From assembly GCA_003762715.1 (NCBI GenBank), contig RIBJ01000030.1, positions 161,773 through 225,772 on the forward strand: a stretch of 64,000 nucleotides of DNA, read 5' to 3'. This DNA comes from Muribaculaceae bacterium Isolate-104 (HZI) (GTDB lineage: Bacteria; Bacteroidota; Bacteroidia; Bacteroidales; Muribaculaceae). Shown here one piece after another: positions 19,693 through 29,029 of this stretch; the first letter of the stretch is position 1, and each line of letters begins with the position of its first letter. A program made the position numbers and the translations under genes. The notes below the pieces were generated by a model. The model made no database searches, had not been told where the DNA came from, and saw only the letters and a program-made list of their open reading frames with translations.

Positions 19693-21381
19693 ATGAAAAA
19701 GAATTTTGGTATCATCCTTGCTGCCGGTGCCGCTGTAGCGCTCACTGGCTGCGGCAAAAAGATGAATCAGTTCGCGGCTGATTATTTCTCTACCAACCCC
19801 AATCCCCTCGAGGTGGTGGGAACATCCGTACCTGCGACCGTTACAGGCAATGTGCCTCAGAAATTTTTTGTCAAGGACGCAACCGTGACCGTTACTCCCG
19901 TTCTCGTTTACGGCAGCTACCAGACAGCAGGCGCTCCCGTGGCATATCAGGGCGAGAAAGTACGCGGCAACAACCCTGTTGTCAGCTACGCAAACGGCGG
20001 TACCGTTACAATTCCCGTAAACTATCCCTACACCCCCGAAATGATAAAGAGCGAGCTCTATCTTGATTTCGCAGTGGCTCAGGGTAAAAAACAGTATGCG
20101 CTCCCCCGTGTGAAAGTAGCTGACGGTGTTATCGCTACAGCAGCTTTTGCAAGCGCCGAGTCTGTGACTCCCGCAATCGCTCCCGACAAATTCCAGCGCA
20201 TCATCAACGAAAAGTATGCTGCTGACATCCGCTTCCTCATCAACCAGGCAAACATCCGCCCCGTAGAGCTGCGCACCGCACAGATGGAAGCGTTCAACAA
20301 AGACCTCGTTTCTGTAAACTCCGACACCTCAAAGGTAATCAAGGAAATCAACATTTCCTCTTACGCTTCTCCCGACGGTTCATACGCCTTCAACACCCAG
20401 CTTGCTGAAAAACGTGAGGCAAACACCACCGCGTATGTTGAAAAGCAGCTCAAAAAAGATAAAATCACCGAATTCGGCGAACTCACAGCCCAGTTCACCC
20501 CTGAAGACTGGGAAGGTTTCCAGAAACTTGTGGCTCAGAGCAACATCCAGGACAAAGACCTTATCCTCAGCGTGCTCTCAATGTACAAAGACCCCGAACA
20601 GCGCGAGCAGGAAATCCGCAACCTCTCTTCTGTGTTCGAAGCCCTCGCTACAGAGATTCTTCCCCAGCTCCGCTACTCTCGCATAACAGCATCTGTTGAC
20701 GTTATCGGCAAGAGCGACGAGCAGATTAACAAGCTCTTCGACACTAACCCCTCCGAACTCACTGTCGACGAAATGCTCTATGCAGCTACTCTCACCGACA
20801 ACCTTGCCCGTCGCAAAGCAATCTACCAGGCAGTGACCAAATACTATCCCAACGACTTCCGCGGATTTAACAACCTCGGTGCAGTGCAGTATGAGGAGAA
20901 AGACTATGCAGCTGCTCAGGCAAGCTTCAAGAAAGCCGAAAAGCTCGCTCCCAAAAATGCAGAAGTGCAGATGAACCTCGGTCTCATAGCTCTCCTTAAT
21001 AAAGACTATGCTACTGCAAACCGTTGCTTCGGCAATGCAGGCGGTCTCGAAGAGCTTGGCGATGCTCTCGGTGTATACTACCTCAAACAGGGTGATGTGA
21101 GCGCTGCTGTGAAAGCATTTGGCAACAGCAAGACAAACAACGCCGCTCTCGCGCAGATTCTCGCCAAGGACTACAGCAAGGCAAAAACAACACTAGCTGC
21201 AATCCCCGCTCCTGACGCTACCACATACTATCTTAACGCTGTTGTAGGCGCTCGCACCAACAACTCTCAGATAGTAACCTCAAACCTCCGTCAGGCTATC
21301 AAACTTGACCCCGCTTATGCAAGCCGCGCCGCTCAGGACCTTGAATTCTCCAAATTCAATCTCTCAGGCGTGCTCAACTGA
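19693..21381 (+). CDS. Lipoprotein with OmpA-like segment and TPR repeats
   Basis: This 562-residue lipoprotein has a lipobox ALTGC with Cys at residue 20. An N-terminal beta-rich region (about 30-160) leads to a segment resembling an OmpA C-terminal domain (about 215-260: INISSYASPDGSYAFN, then LAEKREANTTAYVEKQL). The last 180 residues are TPR repeats (DFRGFNNLGAVQYEEKDYAAA, NAEVQMNLGLIALLNKDYATA). Codon choice is strikingly biased to C-ending codons (AAC, CTC, CCC) compared with neighbours, suggesting high expression. An envelope scaffold that contacts peptidoglycan is a reasonable inference. The gene is monocistronic with a strong terminator. Confidence 0.85.
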   Translation: MKKNFGIILAAGAAVALTGCGKKMNQFAADYFSTNPNPLEVVGTSVPATVTGNVPQKFFVKDATVTVTPVLVYGSYQTAGAPVAYQGEKVRGNNPVVSYANGGTVTIPVNYPYTPEMIKSELYLDFAVAQGKKQYALPRVKVADGVIATAAFASAESVTPAIAPDKFQRIINEKYAADIRFLINQANIRPVELRTAQMEAFNKDLVSVNSDTSKVIKEINISSYASPDGSYAFNTQLAEKREANTTAYVEKQLKKDKITEFGELTAQFTPEDWEGFQKLVAQSNIQDKDLILSVLSMYKDPEQREQEIRNLSSVFEALATEILPQLRYSRITASVDVIGKSDEQINKLFDTNPSELTVDEMLYAATLTDNLARRKAIYQAVTKYYPNDFRGFNNLGAVQYEEKDYAAAQASFKKAEKLAPKNAEVQMNLGLIALLNKDYATANRCFGNAGGLEELGDALGVYYLKQGDVSAAVKAFGNSKTNNAALAQILAKDYSKAKTTLAAIPAPDATTYYLNAVVGARTNNSQIVTSNLRQAIKLDPAYASRAAQDLEFSKFNLSGVLN

Positions 21382-21407
21382 TAAACTGCGATAATATTCA
21401 CAGTACG

Positions 21408-21439
21408 CGCCCGGCGAAATTTTCGCCGGGCGTTTTTTT
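21408..21439 (+). terminator. Strong terminator after the OmpA/TPR lipoprotein gene
   Basis: CGCCCGGCGAAA at 21408-21419 pairs with TTTCGCCGGGCG at 21421-21432, followed by seven T. Confidence 0.95.
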
Positions 21440-21610
21440 ACACCTATTTATAATAAGCAGGGCAGGATGGATCATAAGCGCTTTGTTGCAAAATTTGTTG
21501 CCGTAACCAAGCCCGATAGAACTAACGGAATATCAATAGATTAAGTGGCTTTGCCAATAAATTCGGACGATTTGTTTTAGTGAAAAAATGTGAAATAATT
21601 GGCGAGGGTA

Positions 21611-21641
21611 TTGCAAGTGTCAAAATAAGTGCCTACCTTTG
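21611..21641 (+). promoter_or_regulatory. Promoter of tRNA-Pro(GGG)
   Basis: TTG at 21611-21613, 20 bases, then TACCTTTG at 21634-21641. The start would be about 7-15 bases upstream of the mature tRNA. Confidence 0.8.
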
Positions 21642-21661
21642 CATCGCTTTTGAAAACAAAT

Positions 21662-21738
21662 CGGGGTGTAGCTCAGTTGGTTAGAGTACGCGTCTGGGGG
21701 GCGTGAGGTCGCTAGTTCGAGTCTAGTCACCCCGACCA
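21662..21738 (+). tRNA. tRNA-Pro (anticodon GGG)
   Basis: A complete cloverleaf: acceptor CGGGGTG pairs with CACCCCG, the D arm is GCTC-AGTTGGTTA-GAGT, and the anticodon loop CTGGGGG gives GGG. The T arm is CTAG-TTCGAGT-CTAG. The 3' CCA is encoded (21736-21738). It is flanked by a clear promoter. Confidence 0.95.
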
Positions 21739-21860
21739 AAAGCAGAAAGCGGCAAGGATGCAGACAGTTCCAAGCCGCTTTCGCTATTTCATGCCCCGGC
21801 AAAATCGAAAAACATGATATACAGCACACCACATTCAAAACTTTTTAAGGGTTAAAATAA

Positions 21861-21897
21861 GGCTGCGCTGTTCCTGTTGAATGGAAACAGCGCAGCC
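21861..21897 (-). terminator. Terminator of the fucosidase-cutC-transglutaminase operon
   Basis: GGCTGCGCTGTT at 21861-21872 pairs with AACAGCGCAGCC at 21886-21897. On the reverse strand a T-rich stretch follows (TTATTTTAA). Confidence 0.8.
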
Positions 21898-21923
21898 TGT
21901 AATGTAATGTGTCAGGTCGAATC

Positions 21924-24548
21924 CTATTCTTTGAGCTGGTGGATTGTGTCAACAAGTTGTTCGCCGAGACCTATTGTATAGCCTTGCGACACAAATACAA
22001 TGCGGTTGAATGTGTCGGCTATGATGAATATGGGGCGCTCGCTTTCGGGCAGTTTGAGACCTGATACAATTTCGGCAGCAATCTTGCCGTCGGTGTCAAT
22101 GCCGAAAGATGCGGTAGAGGGGAGTGTCGGCAGCTGTGTGGCATCAAAGCGGGCGGCATCTTTCTCGTCTTTGAACAGCAGTATCATTGAGCGACCCCAT
22201 TTCTCAAACTCAGGGTTGAGAGCAGCAATGTCACGCAGTGCATGGTTGGTCGGTTCATGGTTCGGGGTGAGTATGCCTATTATGTAGTATCCTCTGCCGG
22301 TTGTAGACAGTACTGACTTTGAGGTGCCGGTTGCAAGGTCGGTGTATAGGTTTTCAGAATTGAAATTGCCGATAACCTGCACCCCTTTGTCATCCTGACG
22401 CAGTACAAGCGAGTCGGTCACAGCCTGTCCGGGAGCCACTTCTATGAAGTCGGCGCGAGCAAGCACCCCTCCGTCAGCCATTCGCTGTCCGGTCACAAGC
22501 ATGTATTGTCCGGCGTCTACCTCTGTGCCGTCGGCGAAAATGCTCTTCCATGTGGCATCTTCGGGATAGCCCATCAGCTGGGGCTGTCCGTCAACAATTT
22601 TTGAAAGAGAAAACTGGGTGTAGTAGCGGGGATCGTCTATGCGTCCGGTTTTTGCAAATTCAAGTTTCAGTGAGCCGGGACGGGTGTTGTCCGCAACTTT
22701 TGTGTTAGGGGCAAAGTTTACGTCATGCCACGAGTTTTCACTGTCAGCCCACTGTGTTTTGCCGGTCACAGGGTCTATGCGAGCGGCAATGCCGGCAGTG
22801 CGGGCGAGAGTCACAAAATAAAAGTCGCGAGATGCGTCATTGGTTGTCTTTGACTTGTGAACGGCTTCCGGGCTCATTCTCACGTTTGCAGGATACCAGT
22901 TTGCTGATGTTGTTTTAATGTTGTCGGCAACATAGTCAATCAGTGACTGCGGGTGTGCTTTGAACGCGTCAAGCTGTCCGGCACTGAAGTTGTCAGTGAA
23001 ATAAGAGCGGAAAAGCGACAGGGCTTCGTCGTCCACTCTCGGACACAATATGTAATTGACATACAGGCTGCCTGTGCCTGCCGGAGTTTTCATCTGGTCA
23101 AGCAGTACCGGCAATGTAACGTCGCTGCGGTCCTTTACGGATATTGCTTCGAGCAGGCACATTGCTCGGTCACGGTCATTGGCGGGAGTCTGTTCCAGGA
23201 ACTGCCTTACGGTTTTGTGGTTTCCTCTTGCGTCAGTCATTATAGCGGTAAGGCGCTTGGCATCGACGCTCAGCGCCGACGCGAGCGCGGCACTTTGAGC
23301 CGGAGTCATGAATGTGGCTGTATAGGCTCCGCGCAGTGAGTCTTCGTACACCTTGCGGCGTTCGTTCAGCGCAGCCTGTTCGGGTGTTACGGATACAGGG
23401 ATGTTTGACGGCACCGGCGGAATGATGTCGAATTCGTAGACTCCTACTGTTGCCGGATTTTTGTCTGTAACGACAGTGACGTTGCGTTCCTTGCCCACCG
23501 AAGCCTTGGCGAATCCGAACTCCTTGCCGTCGGTAGCCCAGACTATGATGTCACCGATTCCGGCGCACAACGATGTAGTGCCGTTGCTGTCGGTGCGTCT
23601 GGTGGCTATCGGGTAAAACTCGGCATAATTGTACAGACGGAAGGTGACTGTGGCATCCGGCATTATGTTGCCCTTGGAGTCTTTTACAGTAACTGTAATT
23701 GTGTCGACCGGCGCGTAGTTTGAAGTTACATTTATTTCGGTGTAGCCCGGCGGTCTTGAAATCACCTCTTCGGGACCGTCGTAATTGCCTGCCACTCTTG
23801 TGTTCATCATCATGCCGCGCGATGCAGGGGCATTGAACCAGCCGAGGTTGAGTACAGGCTCAGGCTCGCAGGCTCCTAAAAAGTACCATTTGCCGTCTGC
23901 CCAGGCTTCCACCCAGGCGTGGTTATCGTCGGTGTGCGCCCAGCGCGGAGTGTAGATTTGCCGTGCGGGTATGCCCATGGAGCGAAGTGCGGCGACTGTG
24001 AATGTAGACTCTTCGCCACAACGTCCAATAGCCGTGTACACAGTGGCGAGAGGGGAGTGGGTGCGGCTGTCAGACGGCTGGTATGTGGCTTTTTCATGAC
24101 ACCAGTGGTTAATCTCCAGTATGGCGTCTTTCATAGACAGGTCCTTGACCCTGTCCTTGAGCTCTTCATAAAACACTTTGCGGTACCCGTCAAGATATTC
24201 GTTATTTATGCGCACAGGCAGCACAAAGTGGCGGAATTCCCGGTCTGGAATCTTGCTGCCCCAAGGCATTTCGTTGCGGGCTTTAAGCGAGTAGTCTACA
24301 TTTTGCAGAAAGAATTCGCCGGAATTGTCTGCCATGTCAGGCACCGGCATGTAGGCGTACAAAACTTTCAGTGCCTGCTCCTGTTCAGGCGACAGCTTTC
24401 TGTCAAAGATGCTGAAGTACTCTTTGCGGTCTAAGCTCTGCCTGCGCTCGGCAAAGTCTTTTTCTACAGTCGGCGATGCTATCTGCGCGTGTGCGGCAGC
24501 GCATGCGGCAACTGCAATGGACGATATTATAATCTTTCTTAGATTCAT
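21924..24548 (-). CDS. Secreted transglutaminase-like domain protein
   Basis: This 874-residue exported protein has a signal peptide to about residue 22 and a transglutaminase-like core. Cys177 lies in GRCGEESTFTVAALRSMGIPARQ and His210 in DDNHAWVEAWADGKWY. An Ig/carboxypeptidase-regulatory-like beta domain follows at about 285-350 (ITVTVKDSKGNIMPDATVTF). A long C-terminal region ends in a thioredoxin-like stretch (GRSMILLFKDEKDAARFD). Proteins of this type in Bacteroidales are often annotated as transglutaminases without a proven substrate. It overlaps cutC by 4 bases and shares an operon with a secreted fucosidase, suggesting a role in host glycoprotein breakdown, which is inference. Confidence 0.85.
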   Translation of the reverse strand: MNLRKIIISSIAVAACAAAHAQIASPTVEKDFAERRQSLDRKEYFSIFDRKLSPEQEQALKVLYAYMPVPDMADNSGEFFLQNVDYSLKARNEMPWGSKIPDREFRHFVLPVRINNEYLDGYRKVFYEELKDRVKDLSMKDAILEINHWCHEKATYQPSDSRTHSPLATVYTAIGRCGEESTFTVAALRSMGIPARQIYTPRWAHTDDNHAWVEAWADGKWYFLGACEPEPVLNLGWFNAPASRGMMMNTRVAGNYDGPEEVISRPPGYTEINVTSNYAPVDTITVTVKDSKGNIMPDATVTFRLYNYAEFYPIATRRTDSNGTTSLCAGIGDIIVWATDGKEFGFAKASVGKERNVTVVTDKNPATVGVYEFDIIPPVPSNIPVSVTPEQAALNERRKVYEDSLRGAYTATFMTPAQSAALASALSVDAKRLTAIMTDARGNHKTVRQFLEQTPANDRDRAMCLLEAISVKDRSDVTLPVLLDQMKTPAGTGSLYVNYILCPRVDDEALSLFRSYFTDNFSAGQLDAFKAHPQSLIDYVADNIKTTSANWYPANVRMSPEAVHKSKTTNDASRDFYFVTLARTAGIAARIDPVTGKTQWADSENSWHDVNFAPNTKVADNTRPGSLKLEFAKTGRIDDPRYYTQFSLSKIVDGQPQLMGYPEDATWKSIFADGTEVDAGQYMLVTGQRMADGGVLARADFIEVAPGQAVTDSLVLRQDDKGVQVIGNFNSENLYTDLATGTSKSVLSTTGRGYYIIGILTPNHEPTNHALRDIAALNPEFEKWGRSMILLFKDEKDAARFDATQLPTLPSTASFGIDTDGKIAAEIVSGLKLPESERPIFIIADTFNRIVFVSQGYTIGLGEQLVDTIHQLKE

Positions 24549-25291
24549 TTCTGTGGGTTAATGTTGGTTACAATCTCCTTTACAATTTCTGCGGAGGTTA
24601 CTTTGCGCGAGTATTCATCGCTGCCTGGCACTCCCATTGAAACACCTTCGTGGCGGTATCTCATTTTGCTGCCGACAGTGTGTCTTGCACTTGCGTGTAC
24701 CTCGCTTGTACCGGAGGCGGCGATTATTCCGGCGGCGTTGTCGGGTCCTACACCGGCTCCCGCAAGAATTGTTATGCGGTTGTGCGCCTGGGTCACGAGC
24801 TCTGCGAGCACGGCTGCGCCTTCTTTTGCCGAGGATGCCTGTCCGGAGGTGAGCACCCGGTTGCAGCCGAGTGCTATTATTTCTTCAAGCGCAGTCTTGC
24901 GGTCGCGGCACAGGTCAAACGCTCGGTGAAAAGTGACATTGATTCCGCCGGCGGCTTCTACCATGCGCCAGCATGCTTTTGTGTCCACGTTTCCGTCTGC
25001 GTCAAGCGCTCCTATCACTACTCCGTGTACTCCTGCCTCGCGTGCGGCAGTGATGTCATCGACCATGCAGTCAACCTCTTCGTCGGTGTAAAGGAAGTCG
25101 CCTCCACGCGGACGTATCAGCACATGGACCTTCACTCCGGTCACTTTCAAAGCCTGGCGTATGAATCCTATCGAGGGGGTCACACCGCCTTCTCCGAGAG
25201 CAGAGCACAGTTCCACTCTTGCAGCTCCGCCTTCGGCAGCCGCGCGAACGCTCTCTATGTCGCCCGCGCAAACTTCAAGTATATTGCTCAT
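24545..25291 (-). CDS. cutC: CutC family protein (copper homeostasis family)
   Basis: This 248-residue TIM-barrel protein of the CutC family has LEVCAGDIESVRAAAEGGAARVELC at the N-terminus, a VLIRPRGGDFLYTDEE block, HGVVIGALDADGNVD, VTFHRAFDL, RVLTSGQAS and EVHASAR. The copper link of this family is historical and weakly supported. A hydrolase or sugar-related role is possible. Its gene overlaps both neighbours by 4 bases (ATGA junctions), so it is translated with the fucosidase and the transglutaminase-like gene. Confidence 0.9.
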   Translation of the reverse strand: MSNILEVCAGDIESVRAAAEGGAARVELCSALGEGGVTPSIGFIRQALKVTGVKVHVLIRPRGGDFLYTDEEVDCMVDDITAAREAGVHGVVIGALDADGNVDTKACWRMVEAAGGINVTFHRAFDLCRDRKTALEEIIALGCNRVLTSGQASSAKEGAAVLAELVTQAHNRITILAGAGVGPDNAAGIIAASGTSEVHASARHTVGSKMRYRHEGVSMGVPGSDEYSRKVTSAEIVKEIVTNINPQK

Positions 25292-26610
25292 TTGGCAGAT
25301 GTTTCCAGTTCGATAATATAATCAACGGTGCCTTCGGGTATTTCGGGCAATTCAATGACAACTCCGCCTTCTTTGCGTTTTTTGAATTTGACCGGAGTGC
25401 GGTTGTCGTAGCTTACTGCTTTTTTCACTTTGGCTGCTGTCGGCACTACAATTTCAGAGCCGGCGGGCGAAAGCACATGAAGGAACAGTCTGTTGCCTTT
25501 GCGGGTGGATGTGCCCCACTCCTGGGCTTCAAAATCGCCTGCGGTTGTGGCATAGAATGTTTCTCCGTATTTGTTCATCCATTGTCCTATTTCCTTGAGC
25601 CGTGCAAGGGCTGTTGCGGGTAGCTCGCCGTTGGGTTGCGGACCTATGTTCAACAGTAGGTTGGCACCCATTCCGGCAGCCTTTACAAGGTATGAAATCA
25701 GTTCGGGAGTACTTTTGTAGTTCTGGTCCTTGATTTTGTATCCCCACATGCCGTTCATGGTCTGGCATGTTTCGAGAGGCAGACGCGATATTGCTTGTCC
25801 GGAGAGCCCGGCGGTGTTTTCGCCCGGCAGGTCTCTCTCAAAAATCTGAATGTCTTCGCCTTCGTAGGGTGTTTCGTGATGATTGTTGCCAATCAGACAC
25901 TGAGGCTGTAGGCGGTGTATGAGGGCGTACTGTTCGGGCAGCTGCCAGTCAAACGGCACGCTGTCGGCATCGTGGTCCCATTTACCGTCAAACCATATAG
26001 CTCCTATTTTACCATAGTCGGTGAGCAGTTCGGTGAGCTGGCGGTTCATGAATCCGTAGTAGGAGTCCCAGTTGCGCAGAGTGGTGTCTCTGCCGGTGTT
26101 TAGACCTGTGCGTCCGCTTGGATAGTCGGGGCGGGTCCAGTCGATGTGCGAGTAGTAAAGATGCAGTTTGATACCCTGTTTTTCACATTCCTGCGCCAGT
26201 TCCTTGAGGATGTCGCGCTTGAAAGGGGTTGCATCTACGATATTGTAGTCGCTCTGACCGGTGTGCCACATAGAAAAGCCGTCATGATGACGGGTGGTGA
26301 ATGTTATGTACTTGGCACCGCTTTCTTTTATGGCACTGACCCATTTGGCTGCGTCGAAGTTTGCCGGATAGAAGCCGGAGGCTGCCTTTGCGTACTCTTC
26401 GGCTGTGATATTGTCATAGTTCAGGTACCATTCGCCTTGGGCAAACATGCTGTAGATGCCCCAGTGCAGGAAGATTCCGAATCCGTTGTCGGCAAATTCC
26501 TGTCTTGCCTGAAGGTTTTCCGGAGCCGGTACATAGTTGGGAATTTCATTAGCTGTTGCCGAGCCGAAAATCATGGAGGCTCCGGCAATGCTGCACAGAA
26601 GTTTGTTCAT
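25288..26610 (-). CDS. Alpha-L-fucosidase, GH29
   Basis: This 440-residue secreted retaining fucosidase has a signal peptide of about 20 residues. GH29 landmarks are FGIFLHWGIYSMFAQGEWY near residue 44, TTRHHDGFSMW near 105, KLHLYYSHIDW near 148 and IGAIWFDGKWD near 202, with Asp208 the expected nucleophile. A C-terminal beta domain follows the barrel. It would remove terminal fucose from mucin or milk glycans in the periplasm or at the cell surface. No SusC/SusD pair is adjacent, so this is not a classical polysaccharide utilisation locus. Confidence 0.93.
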   Translation of the reverse strand: MNKLLCSIAGASMIFGSATANEIPNYVPAPENLQARQEFADNGFGIFLHWGIYSMFAQGEWYLNYDNITAEEYAKAASGFYPANFDAAKWVSAIKESGAKYITFTTRHHDGFSMWHTGQSDYNIVDATPFKRDILKELAQECEKQGIKLHLYYSHIDWTRPDYPSGRTGLNTGRDTTLRNWDSYYGFMNRQLTELLTDYGKIGAIWFDGKWDHDADSVPFDWQLPEQYALIHRLQPQCLIGNNHHETPYEGEDIQIFERDLPGENTAGLSGQAISRLPLETCQTMNGMWGYKIKDQNYKSTPELISYLVKAAGMGANLLLNIGPQPNGELPATALARLKEIGQWMNKYGETFYATTAGDFEAQEWGTSTRKGNRLFLHVLSPAGSEIVVPTAAKVKKAVSYDNRTPVKFKKRKEGGVVIELPEIPEGTVDYIIELETSAK

Positions 26611-26644
26611 AAAAATATTAAATTTAAGTGATTATCATTATATG

Positions 26645-26684
26645 TTGAAAGGAACTCGCACGCGACAGTGGGGGTTCCTTTCAA
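26645..26684. other. Inverted repeat between DUF3127 gene and fucosidase gene
   Basis: TTGAAAGGAAC at 26645-26655 pairs with GTTCCTTTCAA at 26674-26684, an 11-base stem with an 18-base loop. It lies after the reverse-strand DUF3127 gene and before the fucosidase start. No T-run follows on the reverse strand, so a terminator is possible but unproven. Confidence 0.5.
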
Positions 26685-26736
26685 AAAATATTTTCAAGAG
26701 TGACGGTGACAAGCGCCACCGAATGGAGTGTTCCGC

Positions 26737-27111
26737 TCAGAAGGGCAGGTCATCGTTTGCTTCGGGAGCAGACGGAGCCGGAGGCATCAGGTTGTCAACG
26801 GGAGGGTAGTTTGTGTCGGCAGGCATTCCGGCAGCAGCGCCGCTATTGGCTTTTTCTGCTTTCCAGCCGCGAATGCTGGTGTACCAGCGACCGTTGTACT
26901 CACGGCTCTCGATGTCAAAAGAAAGCACTATGTCGTCACCCAGGTTCAGGGGGTACTGGTCGGCGCGTTCGCCAAAGAAATCGAAATGAATCTTACGGGG
27001 GAAAGAGTCCTGGGTCTCAAGCACATATTCTCTTTTTTTCCATGCTTTGCCTGTCTGTGATGTACCGGACACTTCCGGGAGGGCTACTATTATTTTGCCT
27101 TTTACTTCCAT
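26737..27111 (-). CDS. DUF3127 domain protein
   Basis: This 124-residue protein of the DUF3127 family begins MEVKGKIIVALPEVSGTSQTG, with REYVLETQDSFPRKIHFDFFGERADQ and a C-terminal WKAEK region. The composition of alternating beta strands and an acidic, Pro-rich tail ending in LPF resembles single-stranded-DNA-binding (OB-fold) proteins. An SSB-like role is therefore possible but unproven. It is monocistronic, with its promoter at 27162-27192. Confidence 0.85.
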   Translation of the reverse strand: MEVKGKIIVALPEVSGTSQTGKAWKKREYVLETQDSFPRKIHFDFFGERADQYPLNLGDDIVLSFDIESREYNGRWYTSIRGWKAEKANSGAAAGMPADTNYPPVDNLMPPAPSAPEANDDLPF

Positions 27112-27161
27112 TATATGTTTTTATTATATAGGTATATTCTTTTATGCAAAATTAGTCACCG

Positions 27162-27192
27162 CAAAGGTAAGCTCCAAATTAAATGAGACAAA
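27162..27192 (-). promoter_or_regulatory. Promoter of the DUF3127 gene
   Basis: On the reverse strand, TTTG (27189-27192) is 19 bases from TACCTTTG (27162-27169). Confidence 0.75.
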
Positions 27193-27254
27193 AAGTGCCG
27201 TAGTGAAGATAATTTTAAATAACTTTACGCCTCAAACAACAAATTTGCAGATTT

Positions 27255-27680
27255 ATGGCAGACTGGTGGACATCTCCGGCAACAGCGGAGGACGGCAAAC
27301 TGATAATGGTGACAGGGCGTCGCGATGTAAAAAAATTCAGGGAGAATCCCCGCTTCGGCATCCGTGTCGAGGTGAGCTGGAAATATAAGTCGGGAGCAGA
27401 CGGAATGCCCGGTCTGGAGGATTCACGGCAGATGGAAGAGGTGCAGGAACTGCTGTGCGCCGAGTTTGACAGAGACCCGGTAGCTGTTCTGACGGGTGTA
27501 TATACCGGAGATGGCGAGCGCAATTGGGTGTTCTATACCCTGAGTACTCATATTTTCGGAAAAAAACTTAATGCGGCTCTGGAGTCTCTTCCTGTGCTGC
27601 CGCTTGAAATATATGCAGAAAATGACCCGAACTGGGCGGAGTATGATGAAATGTGCGAGTGTGAGATAAATCTTGACTGA
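27255..27680 (+). CDS. DUF695 domain protein
   Basis: This 141-residue acidic cytoplasmic protein starts MADWWTSPATAEDGKLIMVTGRRD and has the DUF695-type pattern of a Trp-rich start, VEVSWKYKS, AVLTGVYTGDGERNWVFYT and an acidic C-terminus with NDPNWAEYDEM. No catalytic motif is visible and the function is unknown. It is divergent from the DUF3127 gene and convergent with the outer-membrane barrel gene, 10 bases away. Confidence 0.8.
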   Translation: MADWWTSPATAEDGKLIMVTGRRDVKKFRENPRFGIRVEVSWKYKSGADGMPGLEDSRQMEEVQELLCAEFDRDPVAVLTGVYTGDGERNWVFYTLSTHIFGKKLNAALESLPVLPLEIYAENDPNWAEYDEMCECEINLD

Positions 27681-27690
27681 CAGCGTTTTG

Positions 27691-28902
27691 TCAGAAAGCC
27701 TCGCCTATGGCAAAAATAAAGCCGCTTGTGTGCCTGCCGATGCCGTAGTCGATGCGCACATTTACATTGTGCTTGAACTCGAATCTTAATCCGAGTCCGC
27801 CGTTTGGCAGCCACTGCGGTCTTATTTCCTTGTATTTGAAGTCTCTCAACGAAGAAAATACAGTCGCGCCGCCGATCCATGCAGTCATTCCGAAGCGCCC
27901 CCATATGTGCTGTCTCAGTTCAGACTGCAGGGCTATCTGGCTGTTGTCAATGTATGAACCCATGTAGTATCCGCGCATGCGTATGCCGTCGGAAGCCACC
28001 ATTTCTCTCATTGTCCATGGTGCTTTGGCGCTTGTCAGTTTAGAGTACAGGTCAAAAGCCAGTACGCTGCCACGCCATAACTTTAAATAGTAGTTGCCTA
28101 TTAATGTGTGGCTGTTGAAAAACGAGGGTGCGCTGCCTAAGAATTTGGGATATGCCATTGCTGTGTAGGACAGATGTATTCCCGATGTAGGGTTGAGGAG
28201 GTTGTCCCTGTTGTCTATTTCAAGCGACAGACCGACTCCGGTGACGTATATGTTTTTTCTTTCACCGAGCAGGTATTCCGGGCGGCTCATGTTTATAGCG
28301 TCAGTGTAGTTGGCGTTGATGTTTACTCCGGTGTAAAGGCTGTGTGAGAGGCGGTACACATATGACAGTCTCGCGCTTAAGCAGCGGCGGTCGTAAATGG
28401 ATTTTTCGTTGTTAGCCGAGGCTTCGGATGTGATGCCCCAAAAATTAAGTCGTTTACGGTATATGTCAATATGGTAGTTGATACGTGAACGGTTGTCGGG
28501 GAAGAGGGTGTTGCCTCTTGCAAAGAATACGAAGAATCCGTTCAGAGATCCGTTCAGGCAGGCAACAACGTCGCTTGGTTGAGGCAATGTGTCGTTGCGG
28601 TCCACTCTGTAAAGCGCGGTGCAGATGGCTCCGAGCCCGAAGGATGCCTCGCGTGTGTATGACGGCGAAGCTCCGAAGCTGATGTCAATCGCTTTTTCTC
28701 TTGTGCGGTCAATGTTGCCCTGAATAAGCGAGTTCAGATATTTTTTCATCCATGCCGGGGCTTTTTCCATGAATGAAATGGAGTCGATAAAGGTTGCTGT
28801 CGGTCGTGCCGGCTCAACAGCCGTTGTGTCACGGCAGTATGCTCCCATTCCGGAGAAAACCAGCAGGATGATTAATAGTAGAATGCGACAGCTATGAGCC
28901 AC
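27691..28902 (-). CDS. Omp85/BamA-like outer-membrane barrel protein (surface antigen family)
   Basis: This 403-residue exported protein has an N-terminal hydrophobic signal, a 40-residue linker, then a transmembrane beta barrel with alternating aromatic strands. The segment GIRMRGYYMGSYIDNSQIALQSELR carries the RGY motif of the Omp85 lid loop. The C-terminus GGLGLRFEFKHNVNVRIDYGIG ends in Phe, as expected for BAM recognition. I see no POTRA domain, so this is a short barrel-only member (D15/patatin-tail type) rather than BamA or TamA. The cargo is unknown. CAAAGTTA at 28934-28941 gives a TAACTTTG -7 box. Confidence 0.8.
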   Translation of the reverse strand: MAHSCRILLLIILLVFSGMGAYCRDTTAVEPARPTATFIDSISFMEKAPAWMKKYLNSLIQGNIDRTREKAIDISFGASPSYTREASFGLGAICTALYRVDRNDTLPQPSDVVACLNGSLNGFFVFFARGNTLFPDNRSRINYHIDIYRKRLNFWGITSEASANNEKSIYDRRCLSARLSYVYRLSHSLYTGVNINANYTDAINMSRPEYLLGERKNIYVTGVGLSLEIDNRDNLLNPTSGIHLSYTAMAYPKFLGSAPSFFNSHTLIGNYYLKLWRGSVLAFDLYSKLTSAKAPWTMREMVASDGIRMRGYYMGSYIDNSQIALQSELRQHIWGRFGMTAWIGGATVFSSLRDFKYKEIRPQWLPNGGLGLRFEFKHNVNVRIDYGIGRHTSGFIFAIGEAF

Positions 28903-29029
28903 AATTGAAATATGGTTATGGTTGTTGGGAGTGCAAAGTTAATACAATTTGGGCGCAACAGCGAGCGCGTATTCATATTTGTGGAGAATTTAAGCAATAA
29001 TAAAGACGGATTAGCTAAAAAGAGTGCGT

